DNA from: Nocardioides currus
GTDB lineage: Bacteria > Actinomycetota > Actinomycetes > Propionibacteriales > Nocardioidaceae
DNA length: 64,000 nucleotides
Direction: 5' to 3'
NCBI RefSeq assembly: GCF_003057875.1
Contig: NZ_PYXZ01000011.1
Location: 440-64,439 of the forward strand
Part shown: in pieces, positions 19,668 through 27,795 of the stretch
Numbering within the stretch: the first letter of the stretch is position 1
Layout: each line of letters opens with the position of its first letter
Notes under the pieces: generated by a model
Told to the model about the DNA's origin: nothing
What the model saw: only the letters and a program-made list of their open reading frames with translations
Databases searched by the model: none
Program-made: the position numbers and the translations under genes

Positions 19668-19671
<4 letters not shown>
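18853..19671 (-). CDS. ABC-2 type transporter permease (DrrB-like)
   Basis: The 272-residue membrane protein has six hydrophobic stretches, including IQPLIFTAMFAYIFGGAI, VAGWSLAWIFTFFGLV and VGWALVGCAVVVAIFAPL. It carries the ABC-2 family pattern FLSNAFVPTETMPRPLEAFANVNPVS typical of daunorubicin-resistance DrrB proteins. It would form the channel for the ATPase encoded just upstream, the two overlapping as ATGA. Substrate is unknown; drugs, lipids or a cell-wall component are all possible. The gene ends five bases from the AfsR-like regulator. Confidence 0.88.
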
Positions 19672-20711
<1,040 letters not shown>

Positions 20712-20718
20712 GGGACGG

Positions 20719-20796
20719 AGCCTGCGCCGTCGCGCCTTCACGCCGGTTTCACGCCGCGATCGCCGGGTTTCACGCGGCTGGTGATTGGATCAGGGC
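20719..20796. promoter_or_regulatory. Divergent promoter region with TTCACGC direct repeats
   Basis: CAGGCT (20719-20724, minus strand) precedes the ABC ATPase ATG by seven bases, and TTGGAT (20785-20790) precedes the helicase ATG by six. Between them TTCACGC occurs at 20737, 20748 and 20769, so spacings are 11 and 21 bp and all copies face one side of the helix. SARP regulators are known to bind heptamer direct repeats at 11 or 22 bp. A SARP-like gene lies next to this transporter. Confidence 0.5.
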
Positions 20797-23403
20797 ATGC
20801 GCCTCGACACCCTGGTGCCGACCGGCGCCGACTCCGATGCGGTGTACGACGCCTTCTCGACCTGGGTGGCCCAGCAGGGACTAGACCTCTACCCCCACCA
20901 GGACGAGGCGGTCATCGAGCTCGTCGGCGGCAACCACGTCATCCTCGCCACCCCGACCGGCTCGGGGAAGTCGATGGTCGCGATCGGCGCCCACGCCGCG
21001 GCACTGGCGCAGGACAAGGTCAGCTTCTACACCGCGCCGATCAAGGCCCTCGTCAGCGAGAAGTTCTTCGCGCTGTGCGAGGTCTTCGGTGCCGAGAACG
21101 TCGGCATGCTCACGGGCGACGCGGCCGTCAACGCCGACGCCCCCATCATCTGCTGCACCGCGGAGATCCTGGCCAACCTCGCCCTGCGCGAGGGCCGCGC
21201 GGCCGACGTCGGCCTGGTGGTGATGGACGAGTTCCACTTCTACGCCGAGCCCGAGCGTGGCTGGGCGTGGCAGGTGCCGCTGCTCGAGCTGCTCGACGCC
21301 CAGTTCCTGCTGATGTCGGCGACGCTGGGTGACGTGTCCTTCTTCGCGAAGGACCTCACCGCCCGCACCGGGCGCGACGTCGCGGTGGTGGACGACGCCG
21401 AGCGGCCGGTGCCGCTGACGTTCACCTGGTCGCTCGACCACCTCGGCGAGACGCTCGAGGAGCTCGTCGCCACCAACCAGGCGCCGGTCTACGTCGTGCA
21501 CTTCACCCAGGCCGCCGCGGTCGAGCACGCGGTCTCGCTGCTCAACGCGAGGTCGCCCGCCGGCCGGAGCGTCGACAAGGACGCGATCGCCGAGCGCATC
21601 GGGGGGTTCCGCTTCGGCGCCGGCTTCGGCAAGACGCTCTCCAGACTGGTGCGCAACGGCATCGGGGTGCACCACGCGGGGATGCTCCCGAAGTACCGCC
21701 GCCTCGTGGAGCAGCTCGCCCAGTCGGGGCTGCTCAGCGTCATCTGCGGCACCGACACCCTGGGGGTCGGCATCAACGTGCCGATCCGGACCGTGCTGTT
21801 CACCGGCCTCGCCAAGTTCGACGGCAACCGCCAGCGGGTGCTGCGCACGCGCGAGTTCCTCCAGATCGCGGGCCGGGCCGGTCGCGCCGGTTACGACACG
21901 GCGGGGTACGTCGTCGTGCAGGCGCCCGAGCACGTCATCGACAACGAGCGGGCGAAGGCGAAGGCCGAGGCCAAGAACGCCGCCCCCGGCGCCAACGCGA
22001 AGCGCAAGTCCAAGGCGCAGCTGAAGAAGCCGCCCGAGGGCACCGTGGTGTGGACCGAGCAGACCTTCGACAAGCTGGTGGCGGGCGTGCCCGAGCAGCT
22101 GGTGTCGCGGATGAAGGTCGACAACGCGATGCTGATCAACGTCGCCTCCCGCGAGGAGGACGCGTTCGTGGTGATGCGGCGACTGCTCACCGACAACCAC
22201 GAGGACCGCCGCCAGCAGCTGCGGCTCTCGCGCCGGGCCCTGCGCCTGGCCCGCAGCCTCGTGCGCACCGGCGTGCTGACCCGGCTCGAGGAGCTCGACC
22301 GGTGGGGGCGTCGCTACGTCCTGACGGAAGACCTGCCCGCCGACTTCGCGCTCAACCAGCCGCTGGCCCACTTCGCGCTGGCCGCTCTCGACGTCCTCGA
22401 CCCGGAGTCGGAGACCTACACCCTCGACATCGTCACCGTCATCGAGTCGGTCCTCGAGGCCCCCCGGCAGATCCTGATGGCCCAGCAGTTCGCCGCCCGG
22501 GGTGAGGCCGTGCAGGAGATGAAGGCCGACGGCATCGAGTACGACGAGCGGATGGCGCTGCTCGAGCAGATCACCTGGCCCCAGCCTCTGGCCGAGCTCC
22601 TCGAGGGTCTGTACGAGACCTACCGCCAGCGCCACCCCTGGTTGCGCGAGGACGCGCTGACCCCCAAGACCGTGGTGCGGATGATGTGGGAGCAGGGCAT
22701 GAGCTTCACCGACTTCGTCGGCCGCTACCAGCTCGCCCGGTCGGAGGGGCTGGTCCTGCGCTACCTCACCGATGCTTACCGCACGCTGCGCCAGACCGTG
22801 CCCGACGAGCACCGCACCCCCGAGCTCGACGACCTCGTCGAGTGGCTGGGGGAGACGGTGCGCCAGACCGACTCCTCGCTGCTCGACGAGTGGGAGGCGC
22901 TCAGCGACCCCGAGCACGTCCCGGGCCGGGTCAGCCACCACGAGCCCCCGCCGCCCCCGCGGCCGCTCACCAAGCAGGGGCGGACGTTCGAGGTGATGGT
23001 GCGCAACGCCATGTGGGCGCGCGTCGACCACGTCGCCCGCGACGACCTCGACGGCCTGATGCGCCTCGAGCGGGCCGCGGCCGAGCGCGCCGACCCGCCC
23101 CGCTCGGTCGTCATGGGTCGGTCGGTGTGGGACGCGGCGATCGAGGACTACTACGCCGAGCACGACACGGTGCTCACCGACGGCGACGCCCGCGGCCCGT
23201 CCCTGCTCGTCCTCGGCCCCGAGACCACCGGCGAGCCCGTCGGCGGCGAGGAGGGCGAGACGGCCCGCGTCCGCGACGTACGCCAGACGATCCACGACCC
23301 CGAGGGCCACCACGACTGGGTGATCGAGGCGCGCCTCGACTGCGACGCGTCCGACGAGGCCGGCGAGCTGGTGCTCCCGACCGTGGCCATGCGGCGGCTC
23401 TGA
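20797..23403 (+). CDS. DEAD/DEAH-box helicase (Ski2/Mtr4-like, DUF3516)
   Basis: The 868-residue enzyme has motif I TPTGSGKS at 52-59, motif II DEFH near 143-146, motif III MSATLGD, and motif VI QIAGRAGRAGYD near 357. A helicase C domain with GVHHAGMLPKYRRLVE shows the Ski2-like family. A Lys/Ala-rich insertion (AKAKAEAKN to KRKSKAQLKK) separates the RecA core from the helical DUF3516 C-terminal half. It probably unwinds RNA, or RNA/DNA structures, in decay or repair. ATG 20797 is preferred over TTG 20785. It diverges from the ABC transporter. Confidence 0.88.
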   Translation: MRLDTLVPTGADSDAVYDAFSTWVAQQGLDLYPHQDEAVIELVGGNHVILATPTGSGKSMVAIGAHAAALAQDKVSFYTAPIKALVSEKFFALCEVFGAENVGMLTGDAAVNADAPIICCTAEILANLALREGRAADVGLVVMDEFHFYAEPERGWAWQVPLLELLDAQFLLMSATLGDVSFFAKDLTARTGRDVAVVDDAERPVPLTFTWSLDHLGETLEELVATNQAPVYVVHFTQAAAVEHAVSLLNARSPAGRSVDKDAIAERIGGFRFGAGFGKTLSRLVRNGIGVHHAGMLPKYRRLVEQLAQSGLLSVICGTDTLGVGINVPIRTVLFTGLAKFDGNRQRVLRTREFLQIAGRAGRAGYDTAGYVVVQAPEHVIDNERAKAKAEAKNAAPGANAKRKSKAQLKKPPEGTVVWTEQTFDKLVAGVPEQLVSRMKVDNAMLINVASREEDAFVVMRRLLTDNHEDRRQQLRLSRRALRLARSLVRTGVLTRLEELDRWGRRYVLTEDLPADFALNQPLAHFALAALDVLDPESETYTLDIVTVIESVLEAPRQILMAQQFAARGEAVQEMKADGIEYDERMALLEQITWPQPLAELLEGLYETYRQRHPWLREDALTPKTVVRMMWEQGMSFTDFVGRYQLARSEGLVLRYLTDAYRTLRQTVPDEHRTPELDDLVEWLGETVRQTDSSLLDEWEALSDPEHVPGRVSHHEPPPPPRPLTKQGRTFEVMVRNAMWARVDHVARDDLDGLMRLERAAAERADPPRSVVMGRSVWDAAIEDYYAEHDTVLTDGDARGPSLLVLGPETTGEPVGGEEGETARVRDVRQTIHDPEGHHDWVIEARLDCDASDEAGELVLPTVAMRRL

Positions 23404-23637
23404 GCGCGGTCCGCGAGTGCACAGGTTCGTCCACAGTGACCGGCTCGTTGTGCACTCAACCGGGGCGCCGTGCACAGATTTGGGGTGCCGGTTGTGGGGA
23501 GTGCCCCCACCTGTTGTGGGCCGCGCGGGGTGGACCTAGGCTCGCCCGCGACCCGATGTGGGAAGTGTCGCCGTGTCGACAAAGTTCGCGGCCTCGGACG
23601 TGATGCAATCAGAACAGTCGATCAAGGAGCGCACGTG
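23404..23637 (+). promoter_or_regulatory. parA upstream region: hairpin, -10 box, short uORF
   Basis: GTGGGG (23494-23499) pairs with CCCCAC (23505-23510) and may end the helicase transcript. TAGGCT at 23537-23542 is a likely -10 box, giving an untranslated leader of nearly 90 bases before parA. An ATG at 23556 opens a 15-codon frame that stops at 23603. GTGCAC occurs at 23417, 23450 and 23470. TCGTCCACA near 23427 is one base from a DnaA box, but a single imperfect box is not an origin. Confidence 0.45.
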
Positions 23638-24681
23638 ATGAACAGTGGCGGACCGTCCACCCCCTCCTGGCCCTCCGGCAGCACCGCCGGCGAGATGCCG
23701 CCGCTGGTGAGTCCGCCGCTACCGCCCGTCGTGGACGCTCCCTCCACCGCCGGCTCCACCGAGCCGATCCCCTTCCCCCGAGCCCAGGAGCCCCCCGTGA
23801 CGTCCCTGCCGCAGGCCGCCGCAGCGTCGGCCGCCGAACCCACCATCGGCCCGACCGGTCGCCCGCTGCCGCAGTTCCCGGTGCCCGGCCCCGTCAGCGG
23901 TCCGACCCGGGCGCGGGTGGTGTCGATGTGCAACCAGAAGGGCGGCGTCGGCAAGACCACGACGACCATCAACCTGGGCGCCTCGCTCGCGGAGTACGGC
24001 CGCAAGGTGCTGCTCGTCGACTTCGACCCGCAGGGCTCGCTCTCGGTCGGGCTCGGGCTCAACCCGCACGAGATGGACCTGACCATCTACAACCTGCTGA
24101 TGCAGCGCGACATCTCCGTCGAGGACGTCGTCGTGCCGTCGGGTGTGCCGGGCATGGACCTACTGCCCTCCAACATCGACCTGTCCGCCGCCGAGGTGCA
24201 GCTGGTCCACGAGGTGGCCCGCGAGCAGACGCTGCAGCGCGTGCTGGCGCCGGCCCTCGACCAGTACGACGTCATCCTGATCGACTGCCAGCCGTCCCTG
24301 GGACTGCTGACCGTCAACGCGCTGACCGCCTCGGACGGGGTGATCGTCCCGCTCGAGTGCGAGTACTTCGCGCTGCGCGGCGTGGCGCTGCTGAAGACGA
24401 CGATCGACAAGGTCCGCGAGCGCCTCAATCCCAAGCTCGAGGTCGACGGGATCCTCGGCACCATGTTCGACGGTCGCACCCTCCACAGTCGCGAGGTGAT
24501 GGAGCGGCTCGTCCAGGCCTGGGGCGACAAGGTCTTCCACACCGTCATCCGCCGCACCGTGAAGTTCTCCGACGCCACCGTCGCGGGTGAGCCGATCACG
24601 TCCTACGCGTCGGCCTCCACCGGTGCCGGCCACTACCGCGAGCTCGCGCGGGAGGTGACCACCCGATGGCCCGCCGCGTGA
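23638..24681 (+). CDS. ParA/Soj family ATPase
   Basis: The 347-residue product has the deviant Walker A KGGVGKTT at 101-108, FDPQGSLSVGLGL and DCQPSLGLLTVNAL, as in ParA-type ATPases that move DNA or protein cargo. An N-terminal extension of about 90 residues rich in Pro, Ala and Ser is unusual and probably disordered. The ATG at 23638 has AAGGAG at good distance. There is no parB here; instead a ribbon-helix-helix-like protein and scpA/scpB follow directly, as in the M. tuberculosis Rv1708 region. It is therefore an orphan ParA tied to condensin loading rather than the oriC parAB pair (inference). Confidence 0.9.
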   Translation: MNSGGPSTPSWPSGSTAGEMPPLVSPPLPPVVDAPSTAGSTEPIPFPRAQEPPVTSLPQAAAASAAEPTIGPTGRPLPQFPVPGPVSGPTRARVVSMCNQKGGVGKTTTTINLGASLAEYGRKVLLVDFDPQGSLSVGLGLNPHEMDLTIYNLLMQRDISVEDVVVPSGVPGMDLLPSNIDLSAAEVQLVHEVAREQTLQRVLAPALDQYDVILIDCQPSLGLLTVNALTASDGVIVPLECEYFALRGVALLKTTIDKVRERLNPKLEVDGILGTMFDGRTLHSREVMERLVQAWGDKVFHTVIRRTVKFSDATVAGEPITSYASASTGAGHYRELAREVTTRWPAA

Positions 24682-25025
24682 GCATGCCGACCGCGGATGA
24701 CCTGTTCCGCGCCACCGGCGACGGGAACGACGGCGCCCAGGCCGCGCGCCCCGTGCGCGCGGTCGCCGACCAGCCCGAGACCACCGAGGCGGAGGCCGGT
24801 CCGAGGAAGCCCTCCGGCCGCGTGCGCCACGACGAGAAGATGACCGTCTACGTCACCTCCGACGAGCTGCTCGACATCGAGCACACCCGGCTGACGCTGC
24901 GACGCCGCAACGGGCTGGCGGTCGACCGGGGCCGGCTGGTGCGCGAGGCGCTGGCGCTGGTGCTGGCCGACTTCGAGGCCAACGGCGACGACAGCGCGCT
25001 GGTGCGGCGGCTGACGGAGGAGTGA
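24666..25025 (+). CDS. Ribbon-helix-helix-like protein between parA and scpA
   Basis: The first 55 of 119 residues are charged and probably flexible. The rest, KMTVYVTSDELLDIEHTR to DRGRLVREALALVLADFEAN, fits a ribbon-helix-helix fold: one strand followed by two helices, with a basic LRRRN turn. Such proteins bind DNA as dimers. It overlaps parA by 16 bases, using GGAGGTG eight bases before ATG 24666, and overlaps scpA as GTGA. A DNA-binding partner of the orphan ParA, in the place of ParB, is a reasonable guess; I know of no tested function. Confidence 0.75.
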   Translation: MARRVSMPTADDLFRATGDGNDGAQAARPVRAVADQPETTEAEAGPRKPSGRVRHDEKMTVYVTSDELLDIEHTRLTLRRRNGLAVDRGRLVREALALVLADFEANGDDSALVRRLTEE

Positions 25026-25906
25026 GCGCAGCACAGCCCGGCGCGACGCTCGAGCCTGCCGCGCCGACCGACGGCGAGGCGCCCGCCTTCGCCGTACGCC
25101 TCGACAACTTCGAGGGACCCTTCGACCTGCTGCTCAGCCTGATCGCCAAGCACAAGCTCGACATCACCGAGGTCGCGCTCTCGCGCGTCACCGACGAGTT
25201 CATCGCCCACGTCAAGGCCGGCGGGCCCGAGTGGGACCTGGAGCAGACGACCTCGTTCCTGCTGGTCGCCTCGACCCTGCTGGACCTCAAGGCCGCGCGG
25301 CTGCTGCCGCAGGGCGACGTCGAGGACGAGGAGGACCTGGCGCTGCTGGAGGCCCGCGACCTGCTGTTCGCGCGCCTCATGCAGTATCGCGCGTTCAAGG
25401 TCGTGGCCGGTGTGCTGGAGGAACGGCTGGCCGCCGAGTCGACGCGCCACCCGCGCCAGGTCGGCATGGAGGATCGCTTCGCCAGCCTGCTGCCCGAGGT
25501 GCTGATCGGCATCGGGCTGGAGCAGTTCGCCCAGCTCGCCGCCAAGGCGCTGGAGCCCAAGCCCGTGCTCGAGGTCTCGCTGCAGCACATCCACGCCGCC
25601 AAGGTGAGCGTGCGCGAGCAGGCGAGCATCGTGATGGACCGGTTGCGCCACGCCGGCACGGCGACCTTCCGCGCGCTGTGCGGCGACTCGCCCGACCGGC
25701 TCACCACCGTCGCGCGGTTCCTGTCGCTGCTCGAGCTGTTCCGCGAGGGCGTGGTCGCCTTCGACCAGGTCACGCCGCTGGGCGAGCTGACGATCCGCTG
25801 GACCGGCGACGACGACGCCGAGGTCGAGATCACCGACGAGTTCGACGGGGCACCCCCGCTGGTCGAGGACGTGCAGGCCGTGGATGTAGAACAGACGAGT
25901 GAGTGA
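25022..25906 (+). CDS. scpA: Segregation and condensation protein A (kleisin)
   Basis: ScpA bridges the SMC heads in the bacterial condensin complex. The 294 residues have the family's N-terminal FEGPFDLLLSLIAKHKLDITEVALSRVTDEFI (about 32-64), the FLLVASTLLDLKAARLLP helix and a C-terminal winged-helix with FRALCGDSPDRLTTVARFLSLLELFREGVVAFDQ. Ends are acidic. The GTG start overlaps the previous stop and its own stop overlaps the scpB GTG, so the stoichiometric partners are translationally coupled. Confidence 0.95.
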   Translation: MSAAQPGATLEPAAPTDGEAPAFAVRLDNFEGPFDLLLSLIAKHKLDITEVALSRVTDEFIAHVKAGGPEWDLEQTTSFLLVASTLLDLKAARLLPQGDVEDEEDLALLEARDLLFARLMQYRAFKVVAGVLEERLAAESTRHPRQVGMEDRFASLLPEVLIGIGLEQFAQLAAKALEPKPVLEVSLQHIHAAKVSVREQASIVMDRLRHAGTATFRALCGDSPDRLTTVARFLSLLELFREGVVAFDQVTPLGELTIRWTGDDDAEVEITDEFDGAPPLVEDVQAVDVEQTSE

Positions 25907-26733
25907 GTACGCCGATGAGTGAGACCCCGAGCGAGACCGCCGACGACCAAGTGGTGGACGAGCAGGTGGTGGACGAGCAGGTGGTGGACGAGCAGGTGGT
26001 GGACGAGCAGGTCACCGACCAGCAGGTCGCCGACGAGCAGCCGGACGCCGACGTCGAGACCCTCGCGGTGGCCGTGGCCGACCTGCGCCCGGCGCTGGAG
26101 GCCATCTTGATGGTGGCCGACCAGGCGCTCGACAAGGTCCAGCTCGCCTCCGTGGTGGGCCACCCGGTCGAGGCGGTGGACGAGGCGCTGCGCGCGCTCG
26201 CGGCGGAGTACACCGAGCAGGGCCGCGGGTTCGAGCTGCGCAGCGTGGCCGGCGGCTGGCGCTTCTACACGCGCGACGAGTTCGCCGGTGTCGTCGAGAG
26301 CTTCGTGCTCGAGGGCCAGCAGGCCCGCCTGACCCAGGCGGCGCTGGAGACGCTGGCGGTCGTCGCCTACAAGCAGCCCGTGTCCCGGGCCCGGGTCTCG
26401 GCCGTCCGCGGGGTCAGCGTCGACGGCGTGATGCGCACCCTCCTCACCCGCGGACTCGTCGAGGAGGCGGGGCAGGACGCCGAGACCGGCGCCAACCTCT
26501 ACCGCACGACCACCTACTTCCTCGACCGGATCGGGATCACCTCGCTCGACGAGCTGCCCGAGCTGGCGCCGTACCTCCCCGACATGGAGGACCTCGAGGA
26601 CGAGCTGACGCAGATGGCGGCCCCCACCCCCGAGCCCGCCGCCGAGCCCGCCGCCGAGGCGCCTGCGGCGGTCCACCACGCGCCGCACAGCGGGCAGGGC
26701 ACCGAGCCGGACGGCGGGACCGAGGTCTCATGA
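25903..26733 (+). CDS. scpB: Segregation and condensation protein B
   Basis: ScpB binds ScpA in condensin. The 276-residue protein contains the two winged-helix domains (LRPALEAILMVADQALDKVQLA near 63; ARLTQAALETLAVVAYKQPVSRARVSAVRGVSVDGVMRTLL near 145). Both ends are unusual: the N terminus holds six copies of a VVDEQ-type pentapeptide encoded by a 15-bp tandem repeat, and the C terminus is an Ala/Pro/Glu-rich tail. It starts at GTG 25903 inside the scpA stop; an ATG four codons later is possible. Its stop overlaps the ATG of an 18-codon ORF. Confidence 0.93.
   Translation: MSTPMSETPSETADDQVVDEQVVDEQVVDEQVVDEQVTDQQVADEQPDADVETLAVAVADLRPALEAILMVADQALDKVQLASVVGHPVEAVDEALRALAAEYTEQGRGFELRSVAGGWRFYTRDEFAGVVESFVLEGQQARLTQAALETLAVVAYKQPVSRARVSAVRGVSVDGVMRTLLTRGLVEEAGQDAETGANLYRTTTYFLDRIGITSLDELPELAPYLPDMEDLEDELTQMAAPTPEPAAEPAAEAPAAVHHAPHSGQGTEPDGGTEVS
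25951..26040 (+). repeat. 15-bp tandem repeat inside scpB
   Basis: GTGGTGGACGAGCAG is repeated four times without change (25951-26010), followed by two diverged copies to 26040. The unit is five codons (Val-Val-Asp-Glu-Gln), so slippage would change the N-terminal tail length in frame. Confidence 0.95.
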
Positions 26734-26786
26734 GCACCCCACGAAACCGCTCGCTGCACTCGCGCTTCCGCGGGGATCCCGCATGA
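26730..26786 (+). CDS. Possible 18-residue coupling peptide between scpB and rluB
   Basis: An ATG at 26730 overlaps the scpB stop as ATGA. The frame encodes 18 residues (MSTPRNRSLHSRFRGDPA), Arg-rich, and its TGA overlaps the next gene's ATG at 26783, again as ATGA. Without it there would be a 49-base gap between scpB and the pseudouridine synthase. It could carry terminating ribosomes across, or encode a small peptide. No homology is claimed. Confidence 0.4.
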   Translation: MSTPRNRSLHSRFRGDPA

Positions 26787-27583
26787 AGCCGCACGACGAG
26801 AAGGACACCCACCCGGCCTCGCAACGTCCCGACACCGACGACGACGGGCTCATCCGGCTGCAGAAGCTGCTCGCGCAGTCGGGCGTCGCCAGCCGGCGCA
26901 AGTGCGAGGAGCTGATGCTCGAGGGCGCCGTCGAGGTCGACGGCGAGGTCGTCACCCGCCTCGGCACCAAGGTCGACCCCCGCACGGCCGTCATCCGGGT
27001 CGAGGGCCGGCGGCTGCCGCCGATCAGCGCCTCGGTCTACCTCGTGCTCAACAAGCCCCGTGGGGTCGTGTCGACCATGAGCGACCCGGAGGGACGGCGC
27101 ACCCTCGGCGACCTGGTCGCCGACCGGCCCGAACGGCTCTTCCACGTGGGGCGCCTCGACACCGACACCTCGGGCCTGCTGATCCTCACCAACGACGGGG
27201 ACTTCGCCCAGCGCCTCGCGCACCCGTCCTTCGAGATCGACAAGACGTACGTCGCCGAGGTCGAGGGCCAGCTGCACAAGGGGATCGTCAAGCAGCTGTT
27301 GGCGGGGGTGACCCTCGACGACGGTCCGGTCGAGGTGTCGAGGGCCCGCATCGTCGAGGGCAGCCACGGCCGCACCTCGCGCGAGCGCACCATCGTCGAG
27401 CTGGTGATCCACGAGGGTCGCAACCGGATCGTGCGCCGGCTGCTGGCGCACGTCGGCCACCCGGTCACCCAGCTGACCCGCACGCAGATCGGTCCCGTCG
27501 TGCTCGGCAAGCTGGGCGTGGGGGAGATGCGCGAGCTCACGATCACCGAGCTCGGCGAGCTGATGGACTCAGCCAGCCTCTGA
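26783..27583 (+). CDS. RsuA/RluB-family 23S/16S rRNA pseudouridine synthase
   Basis: The 266-residue enzyme has an N-terminal S4 RNA-binding domain (about 22-68, LIRLQKLLAQSGVASRRKCEELM) and the RsuA-family catalytic motif GRLDTDTSGLLILTNDG with nucleophile Asp126. The C-terminal EGRNRIVRRLLAHVGHPVTQLTRTQIG is typical of RluB. It isomerises a uridine in rRNA; by gene neighbourhood (scpA-scpB-rlu-cmk-der) it is the RluB-like copy of actinobacteria. The ATG at 26783 lies in the stop codon of the 18-codon ORF. The target uridine cannot be read from the sequence. Confidence 0.9.
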   Translation: MKPHDEKDTHPASQRPDTDDDGLIRLQKLLAQSGVASRRKCEELMLEGAVEVDGEVVTRLGTKVDPRTAVIRVEGRRLPPISASVYLVLNKPRGVVSTMSDPEGRRTLGDLVADRPERLFHVGRLDTDTSGLLILTNDGDFAQRLAHPSFEIDKTYVAEVEGQLHKGIVKQLLAGVTLDDGPVEVSRARIVEGSHGRTSRERTIVELVIHEGRNRIVRRLLAHVGHPVTQLTRTQIGPVVLGKLGVGEMRELTITELGELMDSASL

Positions 27584-27620
27584 TCGCGGGTAGCTCGCGG
27601 CGCGGTACGTCGGGCCCCAG

Positions 27621-27673
27621 GGTGGCGGCAGACGGCATCCCCGGGACCGTTCTCGGTGCGGTGTGCCGCCACC
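27621..27673. repeat. Inverted repeat in the convergent gap after the pseudouridine synthase
   Basis: GGTGGCGGCA at 27621-27630 is the exact complement of TGCCGCCACC at 27664-27673, enclosing 33 bases. It is the first of three palindromic elements in this gap. Confidence 0.75.
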
Positions 27674-27698
27674 TTGCCAGCGCGCACCCTCGGCCCGC

Positions 27699-27730
27699 CT
27701 GAAGGTCCACGCACCCGCGTGGACCTTCAG
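27699..27730. terminator. Strong hairpin, convergent gap
   Basis: CTGAAGGTCCACGC (27699-27712) pairs with GCGTGGACCTTCAG (27717-27730): 14 bp with a four-base loop and no mismatch. There is no U-tract. It can serve as a terminator for both converging genes. Confidence 0.7.
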
Positions 27731-27746
27731 CCTCGGTGCCCGGCAC

Positions 27747-27786
27747 CTGCCTGCATCTCGACGCAGGCGCGTGGAGATGCAGGCAG
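27747..27786. terminator. Second related hairpin, convergent gap
   Basis: CTGCCTGCATCTC (27747-27759) pairs perfectly with GAGATGCAGGCAG (27774-27786). The centre resembles that of the preceding hairpin (ACGCA..CGCGTGGA in both), but the arms differ and have changed together, so pairing rather than sequence seems to be kept. It ends nine bases before the stop of the minus-strand gene. Confidence 0.7.
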
Positions 27787-27795
27787 CCACAGCCC

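Noticed and set aside
20881..23475. 864-codon open frame opposite the helicase
   Set aside because: Antisense shadow; the + strand has all helicase motifs.
23404..23637. Replication origin near parA
   Set aside because: Only one imperfect DnaA box; no dnaA, dnaN or parB, and the block belongs to the cmk/der region.
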